A stretch of 64,000 bases of DNA from the NCBI RefSeq assembly GCF_963678635.1, contig NC_087067.1, forward strand, positions 49,085,618 to 49,149,617, read 5' to 3'. Numbering within the stretch: position 1 is the first letter of the stretch; each line of letters starts with the position of its first letter. Source of the DNA: Symsagittifera roscoffensis (lineage: Eukaryota > Xenacoelomorpha > Acoela > Convolutidae). Below, one piece after another: positions 42,501 to 53,335 of this stretch. Under the pieces are notes generated by a model that did no database searches, had not been told where the DNA came from, and saw nothing but the letters and a program-made list of their open reading frames with translations. Both the position numbers and the translations under genes were made by a program.

Positions 42501-43275
42501 AAAGAAGACGCTGCAAATACATCTTCGAGTGGCATTGTAGAAAAGCCAAAGGTGTTCAAATTGGGCCCTGAGACTACAGATGCAATCAGACAGTACCAGC
42601 AGTGTGTGCCACCCACAGAGCCCCACATGTTCCTCTTTCCGGACAAGAATGACCCGGAGGTGCTGGAGGAACTGTACATGAACCCACCGCCGGAGTCAGA
42701 TGAAATCCAATTGGGTAAGCAGATGCAGTCTTTTGATTTCTTCTATATTCCACAAAAAATTATTAACTATCCTCTTTTTCTATTAAAATGAAGCTAAGAC
42801 CTTTCGGTCAAGGACATTTATTCTGTTTATGATTTCACAAGAAAAACAACGAACCATTTTAATTCAATTTTTTTAAACGAAAAGCACAATTGATTTTTTA
42901 ATGGACTAGTTGTAAGTATAAGCATTTAATAATTACTGCTTTACAGTTGATAGCCGAATGAGGCATAAGAGACAACTGGTCAGATTAAAAATATAGTTTA
43001 ACTGAGGACTTTCTAAAGCAAAGGTTATTAAATTTTTCCTGAGCCAATTATACTGCTTAGAAAAAAAATTAAAGCCAATCCTGACAGCTACTATTTTTTA
43101 AATTTGTTTCCTAGGCGACGAGAAGGCGAGGTACAAGAGTGCGAAGGGGTTGCCCGAATATTGGAAGTTCAGTGGAGGCATTGAGCCCTACGAAGCGAAA
43201 GAGGAGGTGCCTATTTTGGGACTTTACAACAGAATATTGAAGACTTTGAAAGAACATAATACATCTTGTAGATGA
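36148..43275 (+). CDS. ZCCHC8: ZCCHC8 homologue, NEXT complex scaffold (eight exons, predicted 845 aa)
   Basis: Exons: 36148-36565, 38627-39340, 39607-39735, 40218-40400, 40811-41026, 41614-42114, 42499-42714 and 43115-43275. They join in frame to 2,538 nt including TGA. In order: an acidic, Ser/Thr-rich N-terminus; a coiled coil (LEREIEILREHNQHLESQNK); a CCHC knuckle CFNCGGPHNLREC; a PSP (proline-rich) domain ending LGYPPGWL; KLVTYPGFN; a Pro-rich stretch with PPPPDSPLPEDTPLL; and the C-terminal GGIEPYEAKEEVPILGLYNR. All are hallmarks of ZCCHC8, whose human version is about 707 aa. The family scaffolds the nuclear exosome targeting complex with RBM7 and the helicase MTR4, feeding promoter-upstream and other short-lived RNAs to the exosome; the C-terminal segment is known to bind and stimulate MTR4. 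The start is chosen as the first ATG of the intact duplicated exon. Confidence 0.94.
36566..38626. other. ZCCHC8 intron 1
   Basis: 2.06 kb. No gene seen. At 38,008-38,055 there is a single unit matching the minisatellite at 30.36-30.69 kb, reading gtttgggccattagaagtac then agtgttgtccgatcatt, followed by a gtaaagaagtca-like tail that also follows the last minisatellite unit. The rest is AT-rich with no recognised element. Confidence 0.6.
38627..39340 (+). CDS. ZCCHC8: ZCCHC8 exon 2, coiled coil and CCHC knuckle
   Basis: After acceptor tctcgcag this exon encodes the coiled coil LEREIEILREHNQHLESQNK, a conserved middle region with LVDSFGQPLVNFEPALTDGW (vertebrate LDKLGQPLLNENPQLSEGW), the zinc knuckle CFNCGGPHNLREC, and TRYHLEVSEVDKRFTKFTPG. 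The knuckle has spacing C-x2-C-x3-H-x4-C, one residue shorter than the usual C-x2-C-x4-H-x4-C. Confidence 0.95.
39607..39735 (+). CDS. ZCCHC8: ZCCHC8 exon 3, PSP domain
   Basis: This exon of 129 nt encodes RISQELREALGLQRKTLPLF, VYKMRQLGYPPGWLIEAEV: the PSP domain core, closely matching vertebrate ISEELQDALG and RMRQLGYPPGWLKEAE. In ZCCHC8 this part lies next to the surface that binds RBM7. Confidence 0.96.
40218..40400 (+). CDS. ZCCHC8: ZCCHC8 exon 4
   Basis: This exon of 183 nt encodes GLDLIQGERD, an acidic linker, and YNIDKLVTYPGFNSKIPEG, corresponding to vertebrate YDLSKLVNYPGFN. Acceptor is atcgtag, donor gtagtc. Phase 1 at both ends. Confidence 0.93.
40811..41026 (+). CDS. ZCCHC8: ZCCHC8 exon 5
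   Basis: This exon of 216 nt encodes VRDECNKMRPPMPPMQKHQQ, WNRFLAKDAPVN and a basic/acidic tail FGAKRMRLD. It corresponds to the GIPDEW...PMQA block after PGFN in vertebrates. The basic KRMR stretch may serve nuclear import. Donor gtaagt. Confidence 0.9.
41355..41600 (+). mobile_element. tRNA-derived SINE-like element in ZCCHC8 intron 5
   Basis: An A-box-like tgcttagtggag (41368-41379) and a good B box tgttcgagtcc (41424-41434), inside a T-arm-like stem gtggga/tcccac, lie about 45 bp apart, as in a tRNA-derived pol III promoter. The downstream body ends with caggggcgcaac (41515) to ataaatcgtctta (41594), a tail also present at 8656-8734. The exact ends and target duplications are not seen. 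Confidence 0.6.
41614..42114 (+). CDS. ZCCHC8: ZCCHC8 exon 6, proline-rich and acidic region
   Basis: After acceptor tatttcag the exon encodes NTDPADMDICEDEPVMP, a Pro-rich run FIPPPPDSPLPEDTPLL, and then an acidic Ser/Thr/Glu/Asn-rich stretch. It corresponds to vertebrate PADMELDSD and PPPLPPDTPPLPRGTPP. Exon of 501 nt, ends at donor gtatgt. Probably disordered. Confidence 0.9.
42220..42270 (+). repeat. perfect 10-bp inverted repeat in ZCCHC8 intron 6
   Basis: cccctttggt (42220-42229) pairs with accaaagggg (42261-42270) around a 31-nt loop. It could be a small MITE remnant. Confidence 0.4.
42499..42714 (+). CDS. ZCCHC8: ZCCHC8 exon 7
   Basis: This exon of 216 nt encodes KEDAANTSSSGIVEKPKVFK, TDAIRQYQQCVPPTEPHMF and LEELYMNPPPESDEIQL. 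The acceptor at 42497-42498 (tttgaag) is weak in pyrimidines; it is chosen because it keeps frame and phase 1. I see no clear vertebrate counterpart for the YQQCVPP segment. Confidence 0.78.
43115..43275 (+). CDS. ZCCHC8: ZCCHC8 exon 8, MTR4-binding C-terminus
   Basis: After acceptor tttcctag it encodes LPEYWKFSGGIEPYEAKEEV, PILGLYNRILKTLKEHN and stops at TGA 43273-43275. This matches the vertebrate ATGITPFEFENMAESTGMYL region that contacts MTR4. Confidence 0.93.
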
Positions 43276-43432
43276 TGATTTTATTGTTATGAATTATTTC
43301 TTGTTTTTTTCTTCAGTAGTTGATTTTTCCAAAGTTCAATCAATTTTAAAAACTTGTCAGCAGCGATAGTTGTAAGCCATTGAAGGCAAAAAAAATCCTC
43401 CAGATAACACGAGTTGTTATGTTAATGAGGAA

Positions 43433-43438
43433 AATAAA
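43433..43438 (+). terminator. possible polyadenylation signal of ZCCHC8
   Basis: First AATAAA downstream of the ZCCHC8 stop, about 160 nt after it. No other canonical signal was seen in between. It is unproven, as the region is AT-rich. Confidence 0.35.
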
Positions 43439-43799
43439 AGCCGATCAAAAATTTTATTGAAAAATATAGATATTGCATCTATTGAGAAGAAAAAGATTGA
43501 GTCTCTTCACATGATCCGTTATGGCCGACTGAAATACTGATTCCGGAGTCTTCCAAATATCCTCGGGAAAAGAAAAATACTTGAGATTCCTCTGAAAATC
43601 AGTAACATTTGAAATAGTGTATGGATTCACATTCTAGATTTTTTGCCACATTGGGAAAAAAAACTTCTCGGGGTTTATCTCTTCACTTGGAGTAAATTCT
43701 CATTTATACGCCATCAAATAAAAAACCTAACTAATGAACGCGAACTGGTGAACAAATCAAGGAGGTTTTAGTGAGGCAATAAATTTTTGAGTTTTTTTG

Positions 43800-46700
43800 A
43801 GACGATGCGGAGCGTTGTGTGATAGCACGGGGTGTAACTTTTTTCCAACCTAAGTCACAAATAAAAGTACTACTGTTGCCAATGTGGAAGTTCTACTTTT
43901 TACGTGCAACAGGAGGTAGTGCTTTGAAACAGTCGATGCTTTGATAAACTTCAACAGTCGATGCTTTTTTAGTTCATCAAAAAAAACTTTTAAAAAAAGT
44001 TTGTTTCTTGAAACAGTTGAAAACCAAAATTCGATTTCAGAACTTTCCAAGTCAATATAATTCGCGAGGTTTGTGAAATGCAAATTTTCTACAGCATTTC
44101 GCCGTATACTTTCCAATTTCTTGCATACAAATTCATTCTGGTTGCATTTAGCTTATTGCATTCATGCACAACCTGTGAAATTTGTTTTTTGTAAAGCTTA
44201 ACGCTTCATGAACAAAGGTGTTAACAATTGGTTTGATCACCATGCCAAGTTTCCTTGCCCCATAAAAATGTTAAATTAGTTTTTGAAAATTGAAGTTCGA
44301 AAGTGGGAGGATCAGCAAATGGCCATATTCATTTGGTAAAAGGACTCTTGAGTGAAGGGTTGATATGCGAAATATTATTGTCAAAAATTTGTTTTGATTT
44401 TAATCAAATTGCTAAAATGTTTTTGAACAATCAATTGGTTCGGGTAACTTTTTTTGTTTTGGAAATTATTCTTGAAATTTGACCCTTGCGATCAACGAGA
44501 GTGTTGCAATCGGGTACTAGATTTTCTCATGTAAATAACTTAGTTCATAAAATGGGAATTTTTGAATGATTGTCAATTTACCTGGCATGTTTAATGCAAA
44601 GTAAGTCCTACAATTACAGCTTGAAAGGGTTGATTAATTGTATGTGATAAATTCAAGAGTTTGTAATGTGATTTTTTGCCGCAAATTTGGGATGATTTAC
44701 TAGTTATCGGCTGAAATACCGGCCTACTTTCTTTTTTTCTAGCAGTTTCTTGTCTTTTTTGAAATCAATGCACTTTCGGAAATCTTGTTTAGAAAGCTTG
44801 AAATCAACTTTGCCGGCTTTTTTGAAAAACTACAAAAACTGAAATTTTCATTTTTGTAAATTATATTACAACCTCTTTTGACTTTTAACTTTTTGATCTT
44901 ACAAGTATTTTTGTTCAATTTTTTGTTCTGTAATTTCAAAATCAATTGCAATGAAGTTGATTTAAATATTGTGTTTATGTGCAATTTTTTTGGTGTAAGT
45001 TTTTTACCAGTGCTCTCGTACACCAACTTTTTTTTCACCAGTCAAAAAGATTTCAAGCCTATTTTTCTTGCAATGATAAGCGTTTTCGGCAATCAGCGGG
45101 ATTTAAAAGACTTATTTGCTATCCAATCAGAAACCATTTTTTCCAATTTTTTGATCAGTTTCTTGATTGTTGTTTTGATTTTTTTTTGTTTTGTGTGTTT
45201 TTTGTATTTTAAATAGATCACTTTGGTCAACTTTGAGCAGTTTAAAAAATGTGTCTTTTTTGCCTTTCTCATCTTAGGTTTCCGTTGGTGAAGAAAAAAT
45301 GTAATCAATGTCCTTTTTCTCGGCCCAGGTCTTGTAATTAGTTTTGTCTGAGTTTTTTCATAAGTTTTTAGCAATTTTAATTCTAAATTCTCAATAAGTT
45401 TGAATTTGGTAAACATTGGTTTAAATTGATCAAAAACAAGTATGCATTGAGATTTTAAATTGGCACAAAACCTTTCAAGCAAAAACTCGAAACAGAATGC
45501 TTGTAGATTTTCTGACTTAATGAAGCCTCATGTTCCGACTATCGTTTTTCTACTAATATTGTCCAGATAGTTTCCTCAGCACTACTCTTTTTTTGTAGTG
45601 CTCAGCCCTGCTCAGTTAATTTAAACTTGAAAGAAAATGTATCTGAAGTTTCGAATAATGCATGTTCTGAGAAAAATAAATGCTGCATTTTTTTCGGGTA
45701 GTTTTTCGCTTTAAAAGCGGTTGGCATTTTTGTTGTTTTTTGCTTCAAGAATTCTTCAAGAATCCCTTTCTTTTTTAACCAACTCAGCTTTGCCTCGGTG
45801 CTTATAAAACAACAAAAACTGAAAAGGTCATTTTTTTGGTAAAAAAAAACTATTTTTTCTTCTTTTTTTTCTTGATCTTACAGGTAATTTAGGCCAATTT
45901 TTTCTGTGCTGTAATTGCCAAATCAATTGCAATGGAGAGAATTGAAATGTTGAGTTTATGCGCAATTTTATTGGTGTAAATTTTTTTAACAATGCTCTTG
46001 TAAACTGATTTTTTTTCACAACTCAAAAAGGTTTTAAGCCTACTTTTCTTGCTATGATAAGCATCTTTTGCAATCAGCGGGGATTTACAAAGGCTCATTT
46101 GCTATCAGATCAAAAACCAGTTTTTCAAAACTTTTGGTGAGTTTTGCTCATAATTTGAAAATGTTATCGTTTGAAATGTCAATTTTTCATCTATGTTTTC
46201 TACTGCCATTTTTTTCAGTATTTCAAATAGATTTTTTTATCTTGTTCAATTTGAACATTATAAAGAATGTGTATTTTTTTGCTTTTCTCATCTTACGTAT
46301 CCATTACTGGAGAAAAATTGTAATCAATGTCCTTTTTCTCGGGCCAGGGCTTGCAATTGGTTTTTTTTCCTACGTTCCTAGTAATTCTGATTCTAAATTC
46401 TCAATATGTTTGAATTTGGTAAACATTGGTCAAATTGATCAAAAACAATTTTGTATTGAGATTTTAAATCGGCGCAAAATCTTTCAAACAAAAAATCTAA
46501 AAATTACTCGTAAATTTCTGATTTTTTGAAGTTCCATGTTCCTACTACTTTTTTCTACTTATGTTGTCGAGATACTTTCCTCAGCACTACTTTTTCTTGA
46601 TAGCTCAGCTATTTTAAACTTGAAAAATGCTCTATCTGAAGTTTCGAATAATGCGCGTTTTGAGATTTTGTATAATTTATGCTGCATTTTTTTTCGTGTA

Positions 46701-47700
46701 GATGTTTTTTCGCCTTGAAAGCGGTCTACAATTTTTGTTGTTTTTTGCCTCAATTTCCGTCGGTCAAAGAACAAAACTCTATATTTTTTTGATCATGTGC
46801 TTCGAAGAGGTCACAAAGCTTGAAATTTCAAAAATCATTTTTGTGTTAAAGCTTTCCATGATTTTTTTTCGGGCTCAACGGGTGACTTTCCAATATTTTT
46901 TGACAATTTATCCTTTGATAAACTTCGACGTGATGATGGCAATGATTTTAGGCGACAATTTTAATTGAAATGAGTTTTCTTCGAGACAAAGGTATGGGTT
47001 TTTGGGCGAAATTTTATTAGCTCCTTTTTCGAATGGTGGCCTTCGGCTAGCTGACAATCATGACAATCAATATTTGTATTGTATCCAAGTGAGTCAAAAC
47101 TCAGCTTTGCTTCGGTGAGTAAAAATGTTACGTATGCTTCGAACACTGAAATTTAGAAGTAGCAAGTAACTAACAAAATTGGCATTCCAAAATAAAATTG
47201 CATCGAAGTTGATAATTCTATAGTTTTCCTGACAAATTCATGAACTTGTTATATCTTGCATTCAACTAAACAATAGCTCTCCCGCTAATTAGTTTCCATG
47301 TCGTGCCTTCAGTTTTCAAATATCAACAAGTTTTCAAACTTTTGCTTTCACTCGGGTAAGTGTCGAATTCCGACAGTTTCGAGCAAGAATTTGGGCGTCA
47401 TTGTATAACCTCTGTTTAATCATCGTTGTTACTTTTCCACTCCCTCTTCCACTTTCCAAATTTTGTTTTAACTCAAGAGTAGTTTTATTTGATAGCACCA
47501 TGATACTTTTCCTCCAACCTAGATCTTAAATAATAGTGCTTATCGAGATTTTTGAAATTCATCATTTTCACAACATTTGGCCTTATACTTTCCAATTTAT
47601 TGCATAATAATTCATTAAGGTTGCCTTTAGCGAATTATATTCCAAAGTACTATATGCAAATTTTGAGTTTGTGTGAATTTTATTTCTTACCCTTTTAAAG
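43800..47700 (+). repeat. nested, diverged direct repeats in non-coding DNA
   Basis: Two layers. Outer: about 43,815-44,160 and 47,475-47,650 share gatagcac, tccaaccta, and tatactttccaattt followed by ttgcat and a ttcatt/ggttgc block. Inner: about 44,740-45,720 and 45,740-46,740 are a roughly 1.0-kb tandem pair. The paired blocks are gatcttacaagta / gatcttacaggta, aatcaattgcaatg in both, atgataagc...caatcagcgg in both, and gtaatcaatgtcctttttct in both. A third unit starts near 46,723 with the gcggt...tttttgttgttttttgc block. Many frames here are shadows of AT-rich repeat DNA, and no gene is supported. Confidence 0.7.
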
Positions 47701-49230
47701 CTACTTTTTGGCGTTTGTTCGCTGCGGCATTGGGGTTGATGTGAACGCAAATGATGTAATACTGTGTTATACCAAGCCTATGGAAAAAATGCCCGATTAA
47801 AACAAGGTAGAAAAAGATATTTTGTTTTCTGAATCGAAATTGAGCGAAAAAAAAATAGCAAGTTTATACATCAGAAGCCCTAACTTTGACAGTCAATAGA
47901 GCACTTTTGCAAAAAAAAACAATCCTCGAGTATCTGATGTTCATATTCGTGATGAAAATTTGCACTGTTTTTTGAAAAATTTTCGAGCCAAAACAATAAA
48001 TGGGAGATTTCTATTTGTTTTTCAAAGTGTGTTTAGTTGAGAAGAATAATGACCATATGTTTGTTCAAGAAGTTTTTTCGTGTTAACTTTCAAATACCAA
48101 CAAGAGCTCAGACAAATTCTCTAATGTTCCTCATATAAGCAACCTTTGAAAAATAATAGCGCGCAAAGCCACCCGAAGTGCTCAATTTTACTCAAACTGG
48201 ATTTCAGGAGTGCATTTATTTCGCTTAATAGAGAAACTATGCTGAATCGCGTTTTTTCGAACACCCCGGAGTTGTACAACTAAACTCATTACGCCGACAG
48301 TAAACCGAGTTAATTGTTATATGAATTTCCATCAATATGGCGGTAGAGGGAAGACAACAAGGTGACCCCGACGATTCACCGCTGTTTGCTGAAAGATTGC
48401 AAATGCATTGAATCGGAAATGATTGTTTGGTTTTTAGATGATAAAAATGAAGTCGTCGACTATAATAAGGCTCCGATATTTTAAACCTGTACTGAATTCG
48501 GAAAAAAATATAAGGCTTACCCCTAAACACAGAAAAATGTGATCTATGTTTTTTAGGACATAGTGCAAAAACGCAGTACAATACGCAGTCTTTGGCTACC
48601 CTGTAGTTGAAACTTGTCGGAAAGAATTGCTAAATGAAAAATAGCTGAGCTGGATAGTCTTTTGGAGGTTGTTGATAAACTGGATGCATATTACAGTTTT
48701 TACCTACTAAAAAATTGCTTAAACTTGCCAAACTCGTATATTTTTTTTGCGCACGAGTCCTTGTTTTTTGGAAAATGATTCTTTGAAACGATACAAAACA
48801 ACTTTCAAAGTTATCTAGATTAGATAAAAAATTTAAAAAAAAACAGATAGCAAATTTTTGCAAGCAGTTCTCCCGGCAACCTAAGATGGTTTGGTGCTCC
48901 TTCCGCTTGCCTACTAGCGTTACTTAACCTCATCAGGAGGAGCGAAAGATACCTTAAAAAAAAATTTTGGTTTGGAGCAAGAGGCGGATGGAACTTATAT
49001 TGACGGGAAAAAAACTTTGTTTAGGTTCAAAAAAATTGGATCAGCTCCCAAAAAATGGAATCCAAAAAATTTGCACGGAGCCTACTTTTGCTAACGAAAT
49101 TTATCAAACAATTTTGAATCTAAAGGCTACTGATGTAAAAAGGTTGCTCACCATGATTAGTTCCAGACAAAATGTTCGAATGACATACCGTGTAAAAGAT
49201 CAGATTAAAATTGATAAAGTATCAACTTAG
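47701..49230. other. intergenic stretch, nothing firmly recognised
   Basis: AT-rich. A 24-codon frame starting ATGGCGGTAGAGGGA at 48,337 looks more codon-like than its surroundings but is too short to call. An 87-codon frame at 48,967-49,230 has no recognised domain and lies upstream of a retroelement fragment, so it may belong to that element. Confidence 0.35.
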
Positions 49231-49362
49231 AATTGCAATTGAAATCCGCTTATGTTCAAATTCTTATGAAAACAGATGCGTTTATGGAAAAGATCAGACC
49301 GAAGCTGGAGACACGGCCTATATGGTCTGAAAAAATTAGGGAGATGCTAAAGGCATTCTTTT

Positions 49363-49680
49363 TTGAATGCCGGTATCAAGCATAGCTTCGCCTCCGCTCA
49401 CACTCTTTCTGTGTTAGAGCCACGACGCGTCCACATGACAGATCAGAAGCGACCAGACGGTTTGACGCTCCTCTCTTGGGCCGTTGGTAGGCAGCTCCTG
49501 TGGGATTTAACGATAGTTGACTCCTTATCCCCTGGTCAAACAAGCTCAAGCTCAGTTTGTAGCGCTAGAACGGCGGAGACCAAGGCCAAAAGCTGACAAA
49601 TATTTTTCAGTCAATCGTATTTGAACTTCAGGGTGCCGCCGGCCCAAGTACTGAAATTTTGATTAACAATTTAGCTCAAT
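49363..49680 (+). mobile_element. retroelement fragment, RT-associated C-terminal domain, copy 1
   Basis: The stretch KRPDGLTLLSWAVGRQLLWD, then LTIVDSLSP, matches the conserved RPDGxTLxPWxxGRxLxWDxTxVDT block that closes many invertebrate RT-bearing proteins. A second copy lies at 50,790-51,100. Only the C-terminal block is present. Fossil. Confidence 0.6.
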
Positions 49681-49959
49681 AATTTGAGCACGTATACCGA
49701 GGAACCCTGGATAAGTAGTTTTCTTAAGCAAAGAATCTCCCTCGCAATACAGGTTTCGAGCGCTGCCTGTGTACTTGGCACTATTAATAATGAAACGACT
49801 TTCGAAGAAATTTCTTATTTAAAAAGCCAAGGGAAAAAAGCGCAACTTAATATAAGTATCTGGTAGATCCATATCCTCACATTTGGTCAAGCTTGTTGAG
49901 TTTTTTCATCTCCGGTTTCTGTGCAGGTGTTAGTTTTCTCAATCTGGTTGGCTTGATTC

Positions 49960-50130
49960 CCAATCATCTGATTCTCTTTAATTCTATCTTCATTATACTT
50001 TACTCATCCATATCTAGAAAACTTCTAGGATTTTGACTGGAACTTGTGATGAAAAGACTCTTGATTATGATCTTGGTTACTATGATACTTTCGAGCTTCG
50101 GATTGGTTCCATACTCTGTGAGTCGTTGTT
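49960..50130 (+). repeat. dispersed repeat, copy B (partner of 25,400-25,604)
   Basis: Contains atatctagaaaacttcta, ggattttgactggaac, gtgatgaaaagactcttgat and ggttactatgatactttcga, which align with blocks at 25,474-25,560 in the same order. Confidence 0.6.
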
Positions 50131-50789
50131 TCAAATGTAAGCGTCTAATTCTTTTTTAATATTCCAACTCTTTGAAAAACAGGAAGAACCTTTCAATCGT
50201 GAGTGTTTTAATTTTTTTTCCACACCAAATCAAGTGCGGCAAACAATCATTGAAATGAACCGAGTGATATATCATTTTTACGCCTTTTCAGTCGTGATTC
50301 GAACAACACTATATTATTTTCAAAAATTGTCCCATCATTGAGAAAAAAAAAACAGTTTAAAATGATTGATTTTTTATTATGATTCGGGCGGATAAGGCAA
50401 GCGAGCAATTTTAAAATAGCTTTTTTATTACCTTACAATAGCTTAGTTTATGACTTGAAAAATTAGTTTTACTCGAACAAAAACTGCAAACTTGTTGGTT
50501 TTTTTAGTCATTTTTCTAAAAATTTTCCATTATGATCGGAACAAAATTTCTACTTTGTTTTTACAAAAATTTTCTATACATCTACAAGTTTCACTATTAT
50601 TCTACAATTTTTCTACAACTATGGTGAAAAAAATGTTCTGAGCTACTTGCACAGTAACCGGAAATTACGGTCTTATAATTATTTCGAAGACGGAAGATGG
50701 ATGAAGTAGACTTTATTGTCTGGAATATTCAGTGAGATTCTGTAGGCAATCAAATTTAATTGCCCCTATACAGCAAAGTTTTGTCTACA

Positions 50790-51235
50790 CTCACATTTCT
50801 ACTGTTTTAGAACCCTGACACCTCCACAGGTGTGCTCAGAAACGTTCAGACGGTGTGACACTCGTCCCATGGGTTGTTGGTAGGCAGCTCCTATGGGATG
50901 TAGTGGCATTTGAATCCGTAGCTCCTAGTAGAATAAGTGCAGGCTTAGTTTGTACACCCGAAATGGCAGCAGCCGAGGCGGTTGATTGCAAATTAACTAA
51001 TATAGAGATATTATCAATGCTGATTATAATTTTCAACCAATAGCTTTTGAAGTTCAAAGTGCTGCCGGCCCTAGCACTGAGATTTTTCTAAGTAAGCTGT
51101 GACGTCCCTGTTTGAAGTCTTGCAATTGATAAAAGCCATTTTAGATTTAAAAAAGTATGAAATTTACTTTAACATTAAGCTGACGCTCAAACTTATATCT
51201 ACTTAACTATGTAATCATTGATAACTAATTTTACG
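50790..51235 (+). mobile_element. retroelement fragment, RT-associated C-terminal domain, copy 2 with tail
   Basis: Similar in order and wording to 49,363-49,680 at DNA level (ttggtaggcagctcct, tgggatgtagtggcatttga, gtgctgccggccctagcact). A tail from 51,098 (gtgacgtccctg ... acttaactatgtaa) recurs at 60,107-60,225 and 62,589-62,707, so that tail is a dispersed element end. Fossil. Confidence 0.6.
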
Positions 51236-51239
51236 AACC

Positions 51240-52300
51240 AATAGAGAGATTTAACCGAGCTGTAAAAGAACTGATCACATTAGAGAGAGAATGAATTGTC
51301 CAATCACGCTCTGACTTGCTCCTATCGATGGTATAGAATCTAGAGGAAAAGGTGTGACCCAAGCATCCCTCAGTTCAAGATATGCCTAACCGCTCGAAAT
51401 AAATAAGGCCACAGAAAACACTGAAAACGCTTGCAATAAAATTATCATTACAGCACGAGAACAGCCTACCGCTATGCAAAAATCAGACAGCAAAGACTCT
51501 ATATGACAAGGTGACAGCGCGGAAGGCTCTTTTCCTGGATTTACAACAGTTCGACGGAAATTGAAGGCTACAACACATGAGCAGACCCTAACAACAGACA
51601 TTTGCGGAAGTTGAGCTGAGGAACACAACCTGTTGTACACAGCAAGGATCAGATGCGGGTGGCAGAGCATCAATCGTTAATCAGCTGAGACAGACAGGGG
51701 AGAAAGAAGACAACAATTACTTCGCGTCAACCCCACGTTCGACGAGTTTTTTCGACTCGGAGAAGCAATTATTCAGATTGTGACCTACAGCATAACTGAT
51801 TCAGGTTGAAGTTGTGTAGTTTGCCATGAGAGCTATTGTACCAGCAGAAAAAGAAGTAAAGGATAGGTATCGAACAACAAAACAGTACAAAATGTTATAA
51901 CTCCCAGATATAACGCAGCAAATCAATAAAATAAAATCTCCAATTGAGCCGAGACGAATCAATCCGGTGAAAAAATACTCTTCTTTTCTTCCAAAATGTC
52001 AAACATTAGTTTTCAAAATACAGTAGTCCTTTGTTTGCACTTAATAAACTATCGGGCAAATTCCGACTGTTGATTGACTTTAGGCGTATAAATCACTCAA
52101 TCAAAACTGATGACAACAACAGCAACCAGCAGTTTTTCAAATTCAAACGTGAACAATGCATCGAACCACTTCACCAGGAGTATTTCGTTCACAAAGTTAA
52201 ATTGCACTAAAGCTTATCACTGGGTGCAAATTGCAGATTCTGTCCAACTTTCTGTCCAATTTTGGCATTCAACTTCGGAACACGAATTTATGCCTACAAA
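51240..52300. other. non-coding stretch, nothing recognised
   Basis: No coding similarity or clear repeat was found. Short frames on both strands appear random. Confidence 0.4.
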
Positions 52301-52649
52301 AGTCTAGCTCATGGCTTAAGTAAATCTATGGGTTTGATTCAATTATATGCCATTACCTTATGCCATACCTAGCAGCTGATTTGTGTACTCAAATCATTGA
52401 TAACCTAGATATTGCTGTGAATAACTTCGAAGACTCAATCCTCGAAATTTTTTCTTTGCATACGGAAGTCCGGACTTAAATCGTGACCAGATAAATAAGA
52501 AATTGGATCTCAAAGAATAACATTTCTGAGCAATAGTGTTACACCAGCTCGAGTGTCGCCTGAACAAGAATAAATTTCTATAGCAAAAAGGCAGCAAACT
52601 GTTAAGCAAGTGATAAGATTTCATCCAGCGCAGGCAAAGAAATGATAGA

Positions 52650-53335
52650 AATTTATCGTCTACTGAGAATTGAGATCAAAATACATATAAAATTTGAGCA
52701 CTATAGAAGCTTTGAAGTGTTAAAGCATGACCTAATGCAAGCAACGAACATAAAATTTCATTTGCCAAAAGCAAGGTTACAATACGTAATACTTTAAAAC
52801 GCAAGCTACCATGGAACAGATTTTGTGCTACTGACAAAATATTTGAATTGAAAACGTATGCACCAATTTTTTTTGGTTCAAGACTCCTAAACACAACACA
52901 ACTGAATTTCTCCATCTACCATACAGAAATTTTAGCGCTCTACTTTGCCCATGATCACTTCCCTCATTTCACCTGGGGATCTTCAAAACCAGATATAATT
53001 CTCACTGATAATTGAAACTTAACGCAAAGTTGCAAATATCAGTGAGAACATAAAACTTCGTTTCCCAAAAGCAGAGTTACAATACGTAATACTTTAAAAC
53101 GCAAGCTACCATGGAACAAAGTTTGTGCTAGTGATTGAAAACTATGTCAAGACTGACAAAAAGTGTGAAATGAAAACGTATGCACCAGTTTCTTTTGGTT
53201 CAAGACTCTTAAACACAATACAACTGAATTTCTCCATCTACCATGCAGAAATTTCAGCGCTCTACTTTGCCCATGATCCCTTCTCTCATTTCACCTGGGG
53301 ATCTTCAAAACCAGTAAAAAATCACACTGATGATT
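52650..53335 (+). repeat. duplicated RNase H segment of the Gypsy-like fossil
   Basis: About 52,720-53,010 and 53,065-53,335 are near-copies (caagctaccatggaaca, ggttcaagactc, ctacc atacagaaat, tcacctggggatcttcaaaa). Both represent the same RNase H region, so a local tandem duplication occurred inside the relic. Confidence 0.8.

Noticed and set aside
44739-46968. Several frames of 60-150 codons rich in Phe, Ile and Lys on both strands
   Set aside because: They are shadows of T-rich, internally duplicated non-coding DNA. The two repeat units do not preserve the same frames.
48337-48411. 24-codon frame beginning ATGGCGGTAGAGGGA, possible first exon
   Set aside because: Too short, with no convincing donor in frame and no downstream exon that fits.
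48237-48581. 114-codon minus-strand frame with several Cys, considered as a zinc-finger or THAP-like domain
   Set aside because: Cys and His spacing does not fit THAP or other fingers I know, and it overlaps the more codon-like plus-strand stretch.
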